A DNA stretch of 64,000 nt from Myxococcales bacterium (GCA_020633435.1 JACKDP010000011.1:1-64000); one strand, 5' to 3'. Positions 50,519 to 59,578 are shown, counted from the stretch's first letter. A program made the numbers and translations. Notes: generated by a model from the sequence alone, not told the origin.

Positions 50519-51517
50519 CTACGCCGCGCAGAGATCCAGCAGCAGCGCCTCGAAGATGAGGGCCCCGGGCAGCTTGCTGCCCTTGAGGTCCTGGTCCGCC
50601 CGGGCGAGCCGATCCAGCGCGACCAGCAAGTCGCGGCTCTGGTAGCGATCCACCTGCCGGGCGAAGGCCGTCACGCGGAACGGGGGCACCCCCGCCTGGG
50701 TGGCGGCGTCCTGCAGCGAGGCCCCCGCCGCCCGCGCGCCGTGGCCGATCAAGAGCTGCCGGAACTGCCGGTTGACGACGCCCAGCAGCCGCAGCGGCTG
50801 CTCCCCCTGGCTGAGCAGCAGGTGGGCGAGGCCGAGGGCCTTCGCGGGCTCCCGATCCGCCACCGCGTCGGTGAGCTCCCAGACGGTGCGCGCCCGGGTG
50901 TGGGGCACCGTCTCCTCGACGTGGGCCGCCTGGATGGTGCCCTTGCCCTCGACGTACAGGGTGAGCCGCTCGACGGCCCCGTCGAGGCTGGCCAGATCGG
51001 CGCCGATGGCGTCCACCAGCAGGGCGGCCGCCGCGCTCTCGATGCGCCGGCCCCGCAGCCGGGCGCGCTCCTCGACCCAGCGGGGCAGCTCGCGGTCGCG
51101 CGGGGCGCGGCTCTCGAGGACGCAGCCGTCCTTCTCCAGGGCCTTCACCAGCGCGCCCGTCCGCTTGACCTTCTCGTTGGCCTGGAAGACGAGGCAGGTG
51201 GTGGCGTCGGGGGCCGCCACGTACTTGAGCAGGGGCCCCAGGTTGCCCTTGGCCTGGTTGAGCAGGCCCTCGGCGTTGCGGACCCAGACCATCCGGCGCG
51301 CGGCCATCATGGGCAGCGTGCGGGCGGCCTGGGCGATGGCCTCGGCGTCGAGGCGGTCGCCGCCGTCGAAGCGGTCGAGGTTGAAGTCCTCGATGGCGCC
51401 GTCGAGCACGCGCTGGCGCAGCCACTCCCCCGCCTCGCGGGTGAGCAGCGCGGCGTCGCCGTGCAGGAGGTAGAGCTGGGCGCTGCCGCCCTTGAGGGCC
51501 TTGTCCAGATCGCTCAC
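50519..51517 (-). CDS. holA: DNA polymerase III delta subunit
   Basis: GTG 51517 overlaps the lptE stop by four bases. The 332-residue protein matches HolA: YLLHGDAALLTREAGEWLRQ near residue 15, FNLDRFDGGD near 45, LPMMAARRMVWVRNAEGL near 67, CLVFQANEKVKRTGALVKAL near 108 and FRVTAFARQVDRYQSRDLLVALDRLARADQDLKGS near 275. Delta opens the sliding clamp within the clamp loader. The lptE-holA order is conserved widely in Gram-negative bacteria and supports both calls. Confidence 0.92.
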   Translation of the reverse strand: MSDLDKALKGGSAQLYLLHGDAALLTREAGEWLRQRVLDGAIEDFNLDRFDGGDRLDAEAIAQAARTLPMMAARRMVWVRNAEGLLNQAKGNLGPLLKYVAAPDATTCLVFQANEKVKRTGALVKALEKDGCVLESRAPRDRELPRWVEERARLRGRRIESAAAALLVDAIGADLASLDGAVERLTLYVEGKGTIQAAHVEETVPHTRARTVWELTDAVADREPAKALGLAHLLLSQGEQPLRLLGVVNRQFRQLLIGHGARAAGASLQDAATQAGVPPFRVTAFARQVDRYQSRDLLVALDRLARADQDLKGSKLPGALIFEALLLDLCAA

Positions 51518-51975
51518 GGGGGGCTCCCTGCCAGGTAGCGGTCCCAGGCGGCGTCGACGGCCGCCTCGGTGGCGTCGGCCAGCGCGAGCTGCCGCGCGGC
51601 GGTGGTGGCCAGGGGGTCGGATCCCCGGACCCAGGTGGCGGTGGCCCGCGCCCGGGCCCGCCAGGTGGCGGCCGGCCCGTCGCCGGCCTCGAGATCGAGG
51701 GTCACGTCGGCCTGGAAGAGGGCGCCGCGGCCCGCGCCGTCGCGGCCGAGGGCCTGATCGGGGGCGACGGCCAGGCGGCCGGTGAGCGCCCCCGGCCCCG
51801 CGGGGTGGCCGGCCGCCAGGCGGCGCAAGCGCGCCGCGGCGATGAGGCCCAGCTCGCCGTCCGCGCTGAGGTCCTGCACGGCCCCGATGGCGGGCACGGG
51901 CGTGGTCGCCGGCCGCACCAGGCCGTAGCCGCAGCCGGCGAGCCCGAGGGCCAGCAGGAGGAGGGGTGGGCGCAC
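51514..51975 (-). CDS. lptE: LPS-assembly lipoprotein LptE-like
   Basis: I place the start at GTG 51975, which gives a lipoprotein signal, LLLLALGLAGC, followed by GYGL, the typical start of mature LptE. The 153-residue product continues with beta-rich segments (LTGRLAVAPD, FQADVTLDLE) and helix-rich ends, as in the DUF799/LptE family. LptE plugs the LptD barrel and helps place lipopolysaccharide in the outer membrane. Sequence similarity in this family is low, so the call rests mainly on the lipobox with GYxL and its position just before holA. Confidence 0.75.
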   Translation of the reverse strand: MRPPLLLLALGLAGCGYGLVRPATTPVPAIGAVQDLSADGELGLIAAARLRRLAAGHPAGPGALTGRLAVAPDQALGRDGAGRGALFQADVTLDLEAGDGPAATWRARARATATWVRGSDPLATTAARQLALADATEAAVDAAWDRYLAGSPP

Positions 51976-52020
51976 GGGCGTACGGGTAGCATGGGCGCCC
52001 GGCGGCCTCAACCCGCGCGG

Positions 52021-52049
52021 TTGCCTTCGCCGGGGGCCCGCGCTAGGCT
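52021..52049 (+). promoter_or_regulatory. Promoter placed for a leaderless transcript of the TPR gene
   Basis: TTGCCT (52021-52026), exactly 17 bases, and TAGGCT (52044-52049) are followed by eight bases and then ATG 52058. The start of transcription should fall at or one to two bases before the ATG. Of the four leaderless candidates this one has the best -35. Confidence 0.5.
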
Positions 52050-52057
52050 CCCGCGCC

Positions 52058-52801
52058 ATGCGCGCCGCCCTGCTCCTGGCCTTGCTCCCCGGCGTGGCCC
52101 TGGGGGCCGGGCCGGTGCCTGATCCCGCCCTGGTCGAGCTGACCGCTGCCGCCGACGCCGGTGACGCCGAGGCCCTCTTGCAGCTCGCCCAGGTGGAGGC
52201 CCGGCGGGGGGATCTGCGCGCCGCGCTGGCCCGGACGCATCGCGCGCTCGCCGCCGGCATCCACCCGCTGCGGGTCAACCTGGTGCGGGGGGACGCCTAC
52301 GCCGCCGCGGGCGAGTACGCCGAGGCGGTGCGGGAGTACTTCGAGGTGGTCCTCGCGGCCCCCGCCAACGGCCACGCCCACGTCCAGCTCTGGCTGGCGC
52401 TGCGCGAGGCCCAGCTCCCCCCGTCCATGGACGGGGCCCGGGTGCGGCAGGTGCTGCGGGCGGCCGGCTATGTGATCGCCGACGCCCCCCGGCGCCCGCG
52501 GCAGCCCGCCGAGGCGGCCCGGCTGGAGGCCGAGGGGTTCGAGCTGCTGGCTGCGGGCCAGTTCACGACCGCCATCGAGCGGTTCGAGGCCGCGGTGGCG
52601 GCGGATGATACGCGGGCGCAGCCCTTCCGGGGGCTGGGCATCGCCCAGGGCCGACTGGGCCAGAAGGCCGCCTCGGTGGCGGCCTGGCGGCTCTACCTGG
52701 CGCTGACCGACCGAGACGATCGGGAGCGCCGGCAGGTGGAGCGCGTGATTCTGGATGCGGAGCGACGCCGGGGTCTTTCCGGCGAGATGGAGGCAGAGTG
52801 A
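52058..52801 (+). CDS. Exported TPR-repeat protein
   Basis: The 247-residue protein starts with a signal peptide (hydrophobic to VALGAG). TPR-like helices fill the rest: DAEALLQLAQVEARRGDLRAALARTHRAL, RGDAYAAAGEYAEAVREYFEVVLAAP, and a second block with EGFELLAAGQFTTAIERFEAAVAADD and FRGLGIAQGRLGQKAASVAAWRLYL. It probably scaffolds other proteins in the periplasm. It ends with GTGA overlapping asnS, an unusual coupling of an exported protein with a tRNA synthetase. Confidence 0.8.
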   Translation: MRAALLLALLPGVALGAGPVPDPALVELTAAADAGDAEALLQLAQVEARRGDLRAALARTHRALAAGIHPLRVNLVRGDAYAAAGEYAEAVREYFEVVLAAPANGHAHVQLWLALREAQLPPSMDGARVRQVLRAAGYVIADAPRRPRQPAEAARLEAEGFELLAAGQFTTAIERFEAAVAADDTRAQPFRGLGIAQGRLGQKAASVAAWRLYLALTDRDDRERRQVERVILDAERRRGLSGEMEAE

Positions 52802-54090
52802 AGGCCACGATTCGCAGTATCGCCGAGTGCGTCGGGCAGGTCGTCACCCTCGAGGGCTGGCTGTACAACAGCCGTATCACCAAGAAGGTCGCCTTCCTGC
52901 AGGTGCGGGACGGCACGGGCATCATCCAGGTGATCGTCGGCGCGGCCGACGTCGCCGAGGACGTCTTCGAGCTCGCCCGGAGCCTCACCCAGGAGACGAG
53001 CGTGCGGGTCACCGGGCTCGTCAACGCCGATCCGCGCAGCCCCATCGGCTATGAGCTGCGCCTGTCGGGCCTGGAGGTCATCGCCCGGCCGGCCCAGGAG
53101 TTCCCCATCTCCCCCAAGGAGCATGGGAGCGATTTCCTGTTGAACAACCGGCACTTGTGGCTGCGCAGCAAGCGGCCGCACGCCATCTTGTCGATCCGCG
53201 CCGAGGTCATCCGGGCCATCCGCGACTACTTCGACGACCGCGGCTTCACGCTGGTGGACGCGCCCATCTTCACGCCCAACGCGTGCGAGGGCACGAGCAC
53301 CCTGTTCGAGGTGCCGTACTTCGACCAGACCGCCTACCTCAGCCAGAGCGGCCAGCTCTACATGGAGGCGGCGGCCATGGCCTTCGGCAAGGTCTACTGC
53401 TTCGGCCCCACGTTCCGGGCCGAGAAGAGCAAGACCCGCCGCCACCTGACGGAGTTCTGGATGGTGGAGCCGGAGGTGGCCTTCCTCGATCTCGAGGGGG
53501 ACATGGACCTGGCGGAGGACTTCCTCTGCTTCGTGGTGCAGCGGGTGGTGGAGCGCCGGCGGGCCGAGCTGGAGCTGCTCGGGCGCGACGTGAGCGTGCT
53601 GGAGAAGGTGCAGAAGCCCTTCCCCCGCATCAGCCACGAGGCGGCCGTGCAGATGATCCGCGAGGAGGGCCTCGAGATCGACGACCGGGACGACTTCGGC
53701 GGCGAGCACGAGACCGTGCTGAGCAAGCGGTACGACCGGCCCATCCTGGTCCACCGCTACCCCGCGGAGGTGAAGGCCTTCTACCTGAAGAAGGATCCGG
53801 AGCAGCCCGACCGCGCGCTCTGCGTGGACGTGCTGGCCCCGGAGGGCTACGGCGAGATCATCGGGGGCGGGGTGCGCGAGGAGGATCTCGACGTCCTGCT
53901 CTCCGAGATCAACCGCCACGAGCTCGATCCGGCCGTCTTCGAGTGGTACCTGGACCTGCGCCGCTACGGCAGCGTGCCCCACGCGGGCTTCGGCCTGGGC
54001 GTGGAGCGCACCGTCACCTGGCTGTGCGGCCTGCACCACCTGCGCGAGACCATTCCGTTCCCCCGCCTGATCAACCGCCTCGGCCCCTGA
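52798..54090 (+). CDS. asnS: Asparaginyl-tRNA synthetase
   Basis: GTG 52798 overlaps the TPR gene stop by four bases and gives the expected N-terminus (KATIRSIAECVGQVVTLEGWLYNSR). The 430-residue class IIb enzyme has an OB anticodon-binding domain (residues 1-110). Then come FTLVDAPIFTPNACEGTSTLFEV (motif 2 region), FCFVV, CFGPTFRAEKSKTRRHLTEFWMVEPE, GYGEIIGGGVREED and, at the end, motif 3 HAGFGLGVERTVTWL. The asparagine-type ACEGxSTLF and RRHLTEFWMVEPE signatures separate it from AspRS. It charges tRNA-Asn in the cytoplasm. Confidence 0.96.
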   Translation: MKATIRSIAECVGQVVTLEGWLYNSRITKKVAFLQVRDGTGIIQVIVGAADVAEDVFELARSLTQETSVRVTGLVNADPRSPIGYELRLSGLEVIARPAQEFPISPKEHGSDFLLNNRHLWLRSKRPHAILSIRAEVIRAIRDYFDDRGFTLVDAPIFTPNACEGTSTLFEVPYFDQTAYLSQSGQLYMEAAAMAFGKVYCFGPTFRAEKSKTRRHLTEFWMVEPEVAFLDLEGDMDLAEDFLCFVVQRVVERRRAELELLGRDVSVLEKVQKPFPRISHEAAVQMIREEGLEIDDRDDFGGEHETVLSKRYDRPILVHRYPAEVKAFYLKKDPEQPDRALCVDVLAPEGYGEIIGGGVREEDLDVLLSEINRHELDPAVFEWYLDLRRYGSVPHAGFGLGVERTVTWLCGLHHLRETIPFPRLINRLGP

Positions 54091-54279
54091 GCCCCCCGGC
54101 GGCTTCAACCAGCCGTTCTGCAAGGCATTTCAGGCATCCACCCCGCTCCGGCGCCCTCGCGGCGCTGGTGGGGTGGGTGAAATGGATTGCCCTGGCCTCT
54201 CCCCTCCCTCGCCCCGATTCTGACGTACGGGGGGAACAGTCGCCTTCGTGGTGACCCAAGCGGGAGCTGGAGGAGCTCG

Positions 54280-56664
54280 ATGAAGCGTAGGGGGTATCTG
54301 GCGGCGATCGTCGTCTTGCTGGCGGCCGGCTGCATCGAGGACAACGCGTCCTCGGGCGGCGGTGATGCGGATGGCGGTGGTGCCGACAAGGGCATGACGG
54401 CTGACGCGACCGGCGTGGATGGCGGCGCGGGCGGAGCCGGGGGCGGCGCCGGGGGAGCCGGCGGTGGCGCTGGCGGCGCGGGCGGCATCGGTGGTGCTGG
54501 CGGCGGCGCGGGTGGTGCTGGTGGCGGCGCTGGCGGTGCGGGCGGCGGCGCGGGTGGCGCTGCTGGCGGCGGCGCGGGCGGTGCCGGCGGCATGGGTGGC
54601 GCGGGTGGCGGCATGGGCGGCGCGGGCGGTGAGCCCCCGCCGGCGGATCGCGACGGCGACGGCATCCTGGACGTGGACGACAACTGCCCCGACACCCCGA
54701 ACGCCGACCAGGCCGACGAGGACGGCGACGGCATCGGCGATCTCTGCGATGGCCCGCCCGGCGACATCGACAACGACGGCGTCGGCGACGAGGTGGACAA
54801 CTGCCGCTTCATCGCCAACAACAGCCAGCGCGACTCGGACGAGGACGGCTTCGGCGACGCCTGCGACAACTGCCCCGAGGTCCGCAACCCCGCGCAGGAC
54901 CCCCGCGCGTGCCTCGACACCGACATGGACGGCACGCCCGATCGCGAGGACAACTGCCCCCAGGATGCCAACCGCGATCAGGCCGATCGCGACGAGGACG
55001 GCATCGGCAACGTCTGCGACAACTGCCCGGACGCCGCCAACGGCGACCAGGCCGACGCGAACGGCAACGGCATCGGCGACGCCTGCGATCTGGTGGGCCA
55101 GGACGCCGACCTGGACGGCGTCGCCGACCGGGACGACAACTGCCCGGCCGACGCCAACCCGCGCCAGCAGGACGCCGACGACGACGGCGTGGGCGACGTC
55201 TGCGACAACTGCCCGAACGAGCCCAACAACAACCAGGCCGACGCGGACGGCGACGGCGTGGGCGACGCCTGCCCCGAGTCGGATCGCGACGGCGACGGCG
55301 TGCTGGACGTGGCGGACAACTGCCCGGACGTGCCCAACGAGAACCAGTCCGACGCCGACGACGACGGCCGGGGCAACGCCTGCGACAACTGCCGCGACGT
55401 CCCGAACTTCGATCAGGCCGACCGCGACCTCGACGGCCTGGGCGACGCCTGTGACGAGCTGACCCCCCGCGCCTGGGTGGTCCTGAGCTGGGGCGACAAC
55501 AGCGTCGACTTCGACCTGCACGTCCTCAACCCGCGGGGCGAGTACTACAGCAACTCCTCCGACTGCTGGTCCAACAACCGGCAGGAGGCCTGGTGCGATC
55601 CCGGCTACCTGCGCGACGCGCCGGGTGAGGGCGGCACCGAGGAGCAGGTCCGGCTGGGCGCGCCGCCCGCGGGCCTCTACACGGTGGGCGTGGACCTCTA
55701 CACCAACGGCGGCGACGCCGTGCGCGGCCTGGCCCAGGTGACGTTCTACTGCGGTGACGCCGCGCCCCGGGTCTTCGGCCCGGTGCAGCTCGAGAGCCAG
55801 AACGCCAACAACCGCGCGCTCTGGGAGGCCTTCCGCTTCAACCCGGCGGACTGCTCCGTGCAGCCCATCCAGGCGGTGCGGGATCTGGCCTGCCAGCGCG
55901 GCACGAACTGCGTCTGCGACGCTTGCTCGGCGGGCGCCTGCGCGGAGCGCAACTGCCCGGCCGACGCGTCCTGCAACGAGGAGACGGGCGCCTGCGTGGA
56001 CAACTGCGCGGGCGTGGTCTGCCCCGATGGCTGGAACTGCGAGCAGGACTCCGGCGAGTGCGTCAACCCGCTGGCCCTGCAGTGCCAGTCCTGCCAGTCG
56101 GAGATGGACTGCCCCGACACCTACTGGTGCCTGCGCTACAACAACGGCCGCGATCCCTACTGCGGCGCGACGTGTGGCCCGGGCGGCGCCTGCCCCCAGG
56201 GCACCCGCTGCACCCAGATCGTGCGCAACAACCAGCGCGTGAACGCCTGCGCCCTCGTGGATCTGGCGGTCTGCGATCAGGTGGTCAACGCCTGCGACGG
56301 CGTCGACTGCGGGGATCGCGTCTGCAACCCGGCGGACGGCATGTGCGTGGACTGCCTGCAGGACGCCCAGTGCGCCGACGGGCAGGCCTGCCGCGACAAC
56401 GCCTGCGTCGAGATCGGCGGCGGCGACCGCCCGATCAGCGACTGGGGCGACGGCAACCAGGCGCCGCGCTGCGAGAACGACGCCATGTGCCTGGAGGGCG
56501 AGACCTGCGAGCGCGTGCCGGTCATCGGGGTGACCATCTGCGAGCTGCCCTGCGGGGCCGACCTCGCCTGCCCCGGTGGCTACGTCTGCTGCGACCTGCC
56601 CGGCGACGGCCAGGTGTTCTGCATGCCGGAGAACAACGGCCTGGCCTTCCTGTGTGGTGGCTGA
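54280..56664 (+). CDS. Thrombospondin type-3 repeat lipoprotein with DUF2135-like domain
   Basis: ATG 54280 follows GGAGGAGCTCG and opens a lipoprotein signal ending LLAAGC. The 794-residue product has an Asp/Gly spacer, a Gly-Ala-Met linker of about 75 residues, and about eight TSP3-type calcium repeats (DxDGDGxxDxxDNCPxxxNxxQxDxDxDGxGDxCD) from about residue 125 to 390. A YfaP/DUF2135-like beta domain follows (WVVLSWGDNSVDFDLHVLNP near residue 400). The last 230 residues are Cys-rich and end LAFLCGG. TSP3 repeats stiffen on calcium binding; the protein probably sits outside the cell. Two strong hairpins follow the gene. Confidence 0.85.
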   Translation: MKRRGYLAAIVVLLAAGCIEDNASSGGGDADGGGADKGMTADATGVDGGAGGAGGGAGGAGGGAGGAGGIGGAGGGAGGAGGGAGGAGGGAGGAAGGGAGGAGGMGGAGGGMGGAGGEPPPADRDGDGILDVDDNCPDTPNADQADEDGDGIGDLCDGPPGDIDNDGVGDEVDNCRFIANNSQRDSDEDGFGDACDNCPEVRNPAQDPRACLDTDMDGTPDREDNCPQDANRDQADRDEDGIGNVCDNCPDAANGDQADANGNGIGDACDLVGQDADLDGVADRDDNCPADANPRQQDADDDGVGDVCDNCPNEPNNNQADADGDGVGDACPESDRDGDGVLDVADNCPDVPNENQSDADDDGRGNACDNCRDVPNFDQADRDLDGLGDACDELTPRAWVVLSWGDNSVDFDLHVLNPRGEYYSNSSDCWSNNRQEAWCDPGYLRDAPGEGGTEEQVRLGAPPAGLYTVGVDLYTNGGDAVRGLAQVTFYCGDAAPRVFGPVQLESQNANNRALWEAFRFNPADCSVQPIQAVRDLACQRGTNCVCDACSAGACAERNCPADASCNEETGACVDNCAGVVCPDGWNCEQDSGECVNPLALQCQSCQSEMDCPDTYWCLRYNNGRDPYCGATCGPGGACPQGTRCTQIVRNNQRVNACALVDLAVCDQVVNACDGVDCGDRVCNPADGMCVDCLQDAQCADGQACRDNACVEIGGGDRPISDWGDGNQAPRCENDAMCLEGETCERVPVIGVTICELPCGADLACPGGYVCCDLPGDGQVFCMPENNGLAFLCGG
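54418..54640 (+). repeat. Gly-Ala tandem repeat linker (GGA/GGC/GCG low complexity)
   Basis: This low-complexity stretch encodes GGAGG and GGGAGG units with a few Met and Ile. Its frame is intact through its whole length, unlike four other linkers in this window. Confidence 0.85.
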
Positions 56665-56701
56665 GCTGAGCGGGCGGCCTGCGCGCCGCTCCTGAATCCC
56701 C

Positions 56702-56743
56702 GCGGGCCCGGGCGGCCCCCCCCTCAACTCCGCCCGGGCCCGC
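56702..56743. terminator. Hairpin 1 of a tandem pair between convergent genes
   Basis: GCGGGCCCGGGCGG (56702-56715) pairs perfectly with CCGCCCGGGCCCGC (56730-56743) around a C-rich 14-base loop. It starts 38 bases past the TSP3 lipoprotein gene. There is no T tract. Confidence 0.55.
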
Positions 56744-56782
56744 CCCCCCCTCTCGCGAGGGTGGGCGGGCGAGAATCCCCCA

Positions 56783-56821
56783 GGGCCCGGGCGGTCAAGT
56801 CCCCCTCGACCGCCCGGGCCC
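56783..56821. terminator. Hairpin 2 of a tandem pair between convergent genes
   Basis: GGGCCCGGGCGGTC (56783-56796) pairs perfectly with GACCGCCCGGGCCC (56808-56821) around an 11-base loop. Its core GGGCCCGGGCGG is the same as in hairpin 1. It ends 23 bases before the stop of the leftward metallopeptidase-like gene, so it could serve both directions. Confidence 0.55.
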
Positions 56822-56844
56822 GTCCCCCCAAGGGAGCCACCGCG

Positions 56845-58425
56845 TCAGCGGCGGCCGGGGTGTGCCCGACGCGCTCCGAGGATCGCATCGAGCACGATGG
56901 CGTCCCGGATGTCGGCTGAGGTCAGCCGACGTCCCCCTCCGGCACGCCGCGCATAGTGGACATCGTCGACGGGGTCTTCGTCCAGCCCGATTCCCAGGAC
57001 CGCACGGCGTACGCCCTGGCTCACGCGCAGCTCCTGCCCCGGCGCGGCGACGGCCGCTTCGATGGCCGCCGTGATGACGACCCGCGGGTCGTCGTTGAAG
57101 GGCTCGCCGCTGAGCAGATCCTGCGCCCGCCGCTGCACCCGGGCCCAGAGGCCGGGGGACATCTCCAGGCCGGTGACGGCGCTCAGGGGGTAGCCGGCGA
57201 AGCTCTGGTACTCGTCGGTGTAGAACCGCTCGAGGAGCTGCTGGCCGTAGATGCGGAAGCGGACGAAGGGCAGCGGGACGCGGTCGCCGTCGCGGGTCGG
57301 GCACCAGAGGGCGTCGGGCGCCCCATGGGTGGCGTCCCAGGCGCGGCGCACGGCCTCGGGCTCCTTCAAGAAGCCCATGCGCTCCACCAGCCAGGCCGAC
57401 AGGGCCACGCGCAGGTGGGGCGGGGCGTGGGCCGCGAGCGTCTGGCCGTCCGGCGCGGCGTGCAGGCGGACCACGGCCCCCGGATCGTCGGGCCGGGCCA
57501 GGCTGTGGGCGAGGCCCCGCAGGGCCGCCGGGCCCATCATCATGGCCGCGAAGGCGTCCGCCACCAGCTCGGGCAGCCAGTGGGCGAAGGCGGCCTCCAG
57601 GTCGAAGGTGGCCCGCCGGCCCTGCACATGGGGCAGCCAGGGCCGCTCCGCCGTGGGCACGAGCCCCCGGATCTCGACGGCCAGGCCGGGCAGGCCCCAC
57701 CAGAGCAGGTGGCCGACCTCATGGGCGACGGAGGGCCAGCGCAGCAGATCCTCGCCGAAGTCGTCGGGGACGCGGATGACGGGGTGGCCCGGCAGCAGAT
57801 CGTACCAGACGGACTCCTGGCCCGTGCCCGGCGCGCAGATGGGCCGCCCCACGGGCAGCCGCAGGCCGTGGGCCCCCGCGAACTGCCGGATGGGGGCCAG
57901 CAGCGCCACGGCGATGGCCTCCGCGTCCCCCACGACCTCGCGCAGCGCCGCGTCCTGCCGCCACTCGGCCTGGCTCTCCAGCGCGCTGAGGCCACCCGCC
58001 AGGCGCCCCAGCCGCTCGATGAGCCCGCCGAGGTCGGCCTGCTGCTCGAAGAAGACGTAGGCCTCGGTCGCCTCCAGCTCGGCGAGGCGTCGCTTCAGCG
58101 TCTCGAGCTGCGCGGCACAGCGGGCCTGCTCGGGCTGCAGCCGGTCGCGCAGGACGCCCAGGAGCAGGCGGCCCGAGGCGCCGGCCCGGGTCAGGCCCTG
58201 GTCGACGCGCTGCATCCGGGGCACGAGCTCGGCGACCCCCGTCGCCATGTCCTGCAGGCGGATGGCGGTGATGGTGCGCCAGCGCTCGACGTCGTCGATG
58301 GCCGGCGCCTGGTCGAGGGCCCGGGTCACCTCGCGGCGGTTGCCGCGGCCCGAGACGCGCTGGAACAGGGCGTAGAGGCCCTGGGCCACCACCACCAGCA
58401 GGACGAGCTTGTCGAAGCCCGACAT
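56845..58425 (-). CDS. HExxH metallopeptidase-like protein, membrane-anchored
   Basis: ATG 58425 follows GAGGAG. The 526-residue protein has an N-terminal membrane helix (LVLLVVVAQGLYALF), a coiled-coil-like region near residues 50-160, and a catalytic-looking segment: PSVAHEVGHLLWWG (HExxH) near residue 255 with ELVADAFAAMMMG (ExxAD) near 310. The spacing of HExxH and a downstream Glu-Asp helix matches gluzincin-type zinc peptidases. I do not recognise the family and the substrate is unknown. It follows floA and a small open frame; being in one transcript with nfeD-floA suggests membrane quality control, by inference. Confidence 0.65.
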   Translation of the reverse strand: MSGFDKLVLLVVVAQGLYALFQRVSGRGNRREVTRALDQAPAIDDVERWRTITAIRLQDMATGVAELVPRMQRVDQGLTRAGASGRLLLGVLRDRLQPEQARCAAQLETLKRRLAELEATEAYVFFEQQADLGGLIERLGRLAGGLSALESQAEWRQDAALREVVGDAEAIAVALLAPIRQFAGAHGLRLPVGRPICAPGTGQESVWYDLLPGHPVIRVPDDFGEDLLRWPSVAHEVGHLLWWGLPGLAVEIRGLVPTAERPWLPHVQGRRATFDLEAAFAHWLPELVADAFAAMMMGPAALRGLAHSLARPDDPGAVVRLHAAPDGQTLAAHAPPHLRVALSAWLVERMGFLKEPEAVRRAWDATHGAPDALWCPTRDGDRVPLPFVRFRIYGQQLLERFYTDEYQSFAGYPLSAVTGLEMSPGLWARVQRRAQDLLSGEPFNDDPRVVITAAIEAAVAAPGQELRVSQGVRRAVLGIGLDEDPVDDVHYARRAGGGRRLTSADIRDAIVLDAILGARRAHPGRR

Positions 58426-58426
58426 C

Positions 58427-58597
58427 TCACTCCTCGGGGGGGGGCCGGGGGGGCGTGGGGAGCGGCCGCGGCCCGCGGCGCGGCGGCGGCACATGCCCGC
58501 CCCGCCGGCCCACCAGCTCGGCGATCACGAACGTGCGCACCCACCGCGGCGAGCCGTCGGGGAGGTAGCCCGGCGGGCGGGGGGGCAGGCCCGCCAC
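58427..58597 (-). CDS. Small Pro/Arg-rich protein between floA and the metallopeptidase gene
   Basis: GTG 58597 follows directly on the floA stop (TAG GTG), with GGAG nine bases upstream inside floA. The 56-residue frame includes YLPDGSPRWVRTFVIAELVG and then a Pro/Arg-rich tail ending RPPPEE. Its TGA lies one base before the ATG of the metallopeptidase gene, and its last two codons, GAG GAG, form that gene's ribosome site. The exact fit between two genes and the ordinary-looking N-terminal half suggest a real small protein. I recognise no family. Confidence 0.4.
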   Translation of the reverse strand: MAGLPPRPPGYLPDGSPRWVRTFVIAELVGRRGGHVPPPRRGPRPLPTPPRPPPEE

Positions 58598-59578
58598 CTA
58601 CTTGGTCTCCGGCCCCGTCATGCCGCTGATGCGGTGCCGCATCTCCGTGTCCGCCTCCAGGTTCTTCATCTGCAGGTAGTCCATGTAGCCGAAGTTGCCG
58701 GCGCGCAGCGCCTCGGCGATGGCCTTGGGCACCTCGGCCTCGGCCTCGGCCACCTTGGCGTGGGCCTCCTTGAGGCGCGCCTGGTTCTCCTGCTCCTGGG
58801 CGACGGCCATGGCGCGGCGGCCCTCGGCGCGGGCCTGGGCGATGTTCTTGTCGGCCTCGGCCTGGTCGATCTGCAGCTTGGCGCCGATGTTGGCCCCGAC
58901 GTCCACGTCGGCGATGTCGATGGAGAGGATCTCGTAGGCGGTGCCTGCGTCGAGGCCCTTGTCCATGACCATCTTGGAGATGCGGTCGGGGTTCTCCAGC
59001 ACGGCCTTGTGGGAGGCCGCGGAGCCGATGGTGGTGACGATGCCCTCGCCCACGCGGGCCAGGATGGTCTCCTCGCCGGCGCCGCCCACCAGGCGCTTGA
59101 TGTTCGCGCGCAGGGTGATGCGGCTCACCGCGATGAGCTGGATGCCGTCGCCCGCCATGGCCGACACCTTCGGCGTCTGGATGACCTTCGGGTTCACGCT
59201 CATCTTGACGGCCTCGAGCACGTCGCGGCCCGCGAGGTCGATGGCCGCGGCCTCCGAGAACGTGAGGTCGATGCGCGCCTTGTCGGCCGAGATGAGGGCG
59301 AAGACCACCCGATCCACGTTGCCGCCGGCCAGGAAGTGGGCCTCCAGCATGTCCACCGAGACGTCCAGCCCGGCCTTCACCGCGCTGATGCGCGGGTTGA
59401 CGATGCTGGCCGGCGCCACCCGCCGCAGGCGCATGGCGATGAGCTTCGTGATGGACACCCCCGCCCCCGAGGCGAGGGCCGCGATCCACAGGCGGACCGG
59501 CACGAAGTACAGGAACATGGCCACGACGATGAAGCCGCCGCCGCCGAGGATCAGGTACATGATCTGATCGTCACCCAT
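58598..59578 (-). CDS. floA: Flotillin-like protein FloA
   Basis: ATG 59578 follows AAGGAGAAGCTG and overlaps the nfeD stop by eight bases. The 326-residue protein matches the FloA (UPF0365) family: an N-terminal membrane hairpin (LGGGGFIVVAMFLYFVPVRLWIAALASG), then RLRRVAPASIVNPRISAVKAGLDV, FLAGGNVDRVVFALISADKA, AAAIDLAGRDVLEAVKMSVNP and KVIQTPKVSAMAGDGIQL. Glu/Ala-rich flotillin helices follow and it ends SGMTGPETK. It organises ordered membrane domains. The nfeD-floA pair is conserved (yqeZ-yqfA in Bacillus). Confidence 0.95.
   Translation of the reverse strand: MGDDQIMYLILGGGGFIVVAMFLYFVPVRLWIAALASGAGVSITKLIAMRLRRVAPASIVNPRISAVKAGLDVSVDMLEAHFLAGGNVDRVVFALISADKARIDLTFSEAAAIDLAGRDVLEAVKMSVNPKVIQTPKVSAMAGDGIQLIAVSRITLRANIKRLVGGAGEETILARVGEGIVTTIGSAASHKAVLENPDRISKMVMDKGLDAGTAYEILSIDIADVDVGANIGAKLQIDQAEADKNIAQARAEGRRAMAVAQEQENQARLKEAHAKVAEAEAEVPKAIAEALRAGNFGYMDYLQMKNLEADTEMRHRISGMTGPETK

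Noticed and set aside
54418..54640. CRISPR-like or mobile repeat in the Gly-rich stretch
   Set aside because: The repeat is a coding Gly-Ala linker with an intact frame and no spacer structure.
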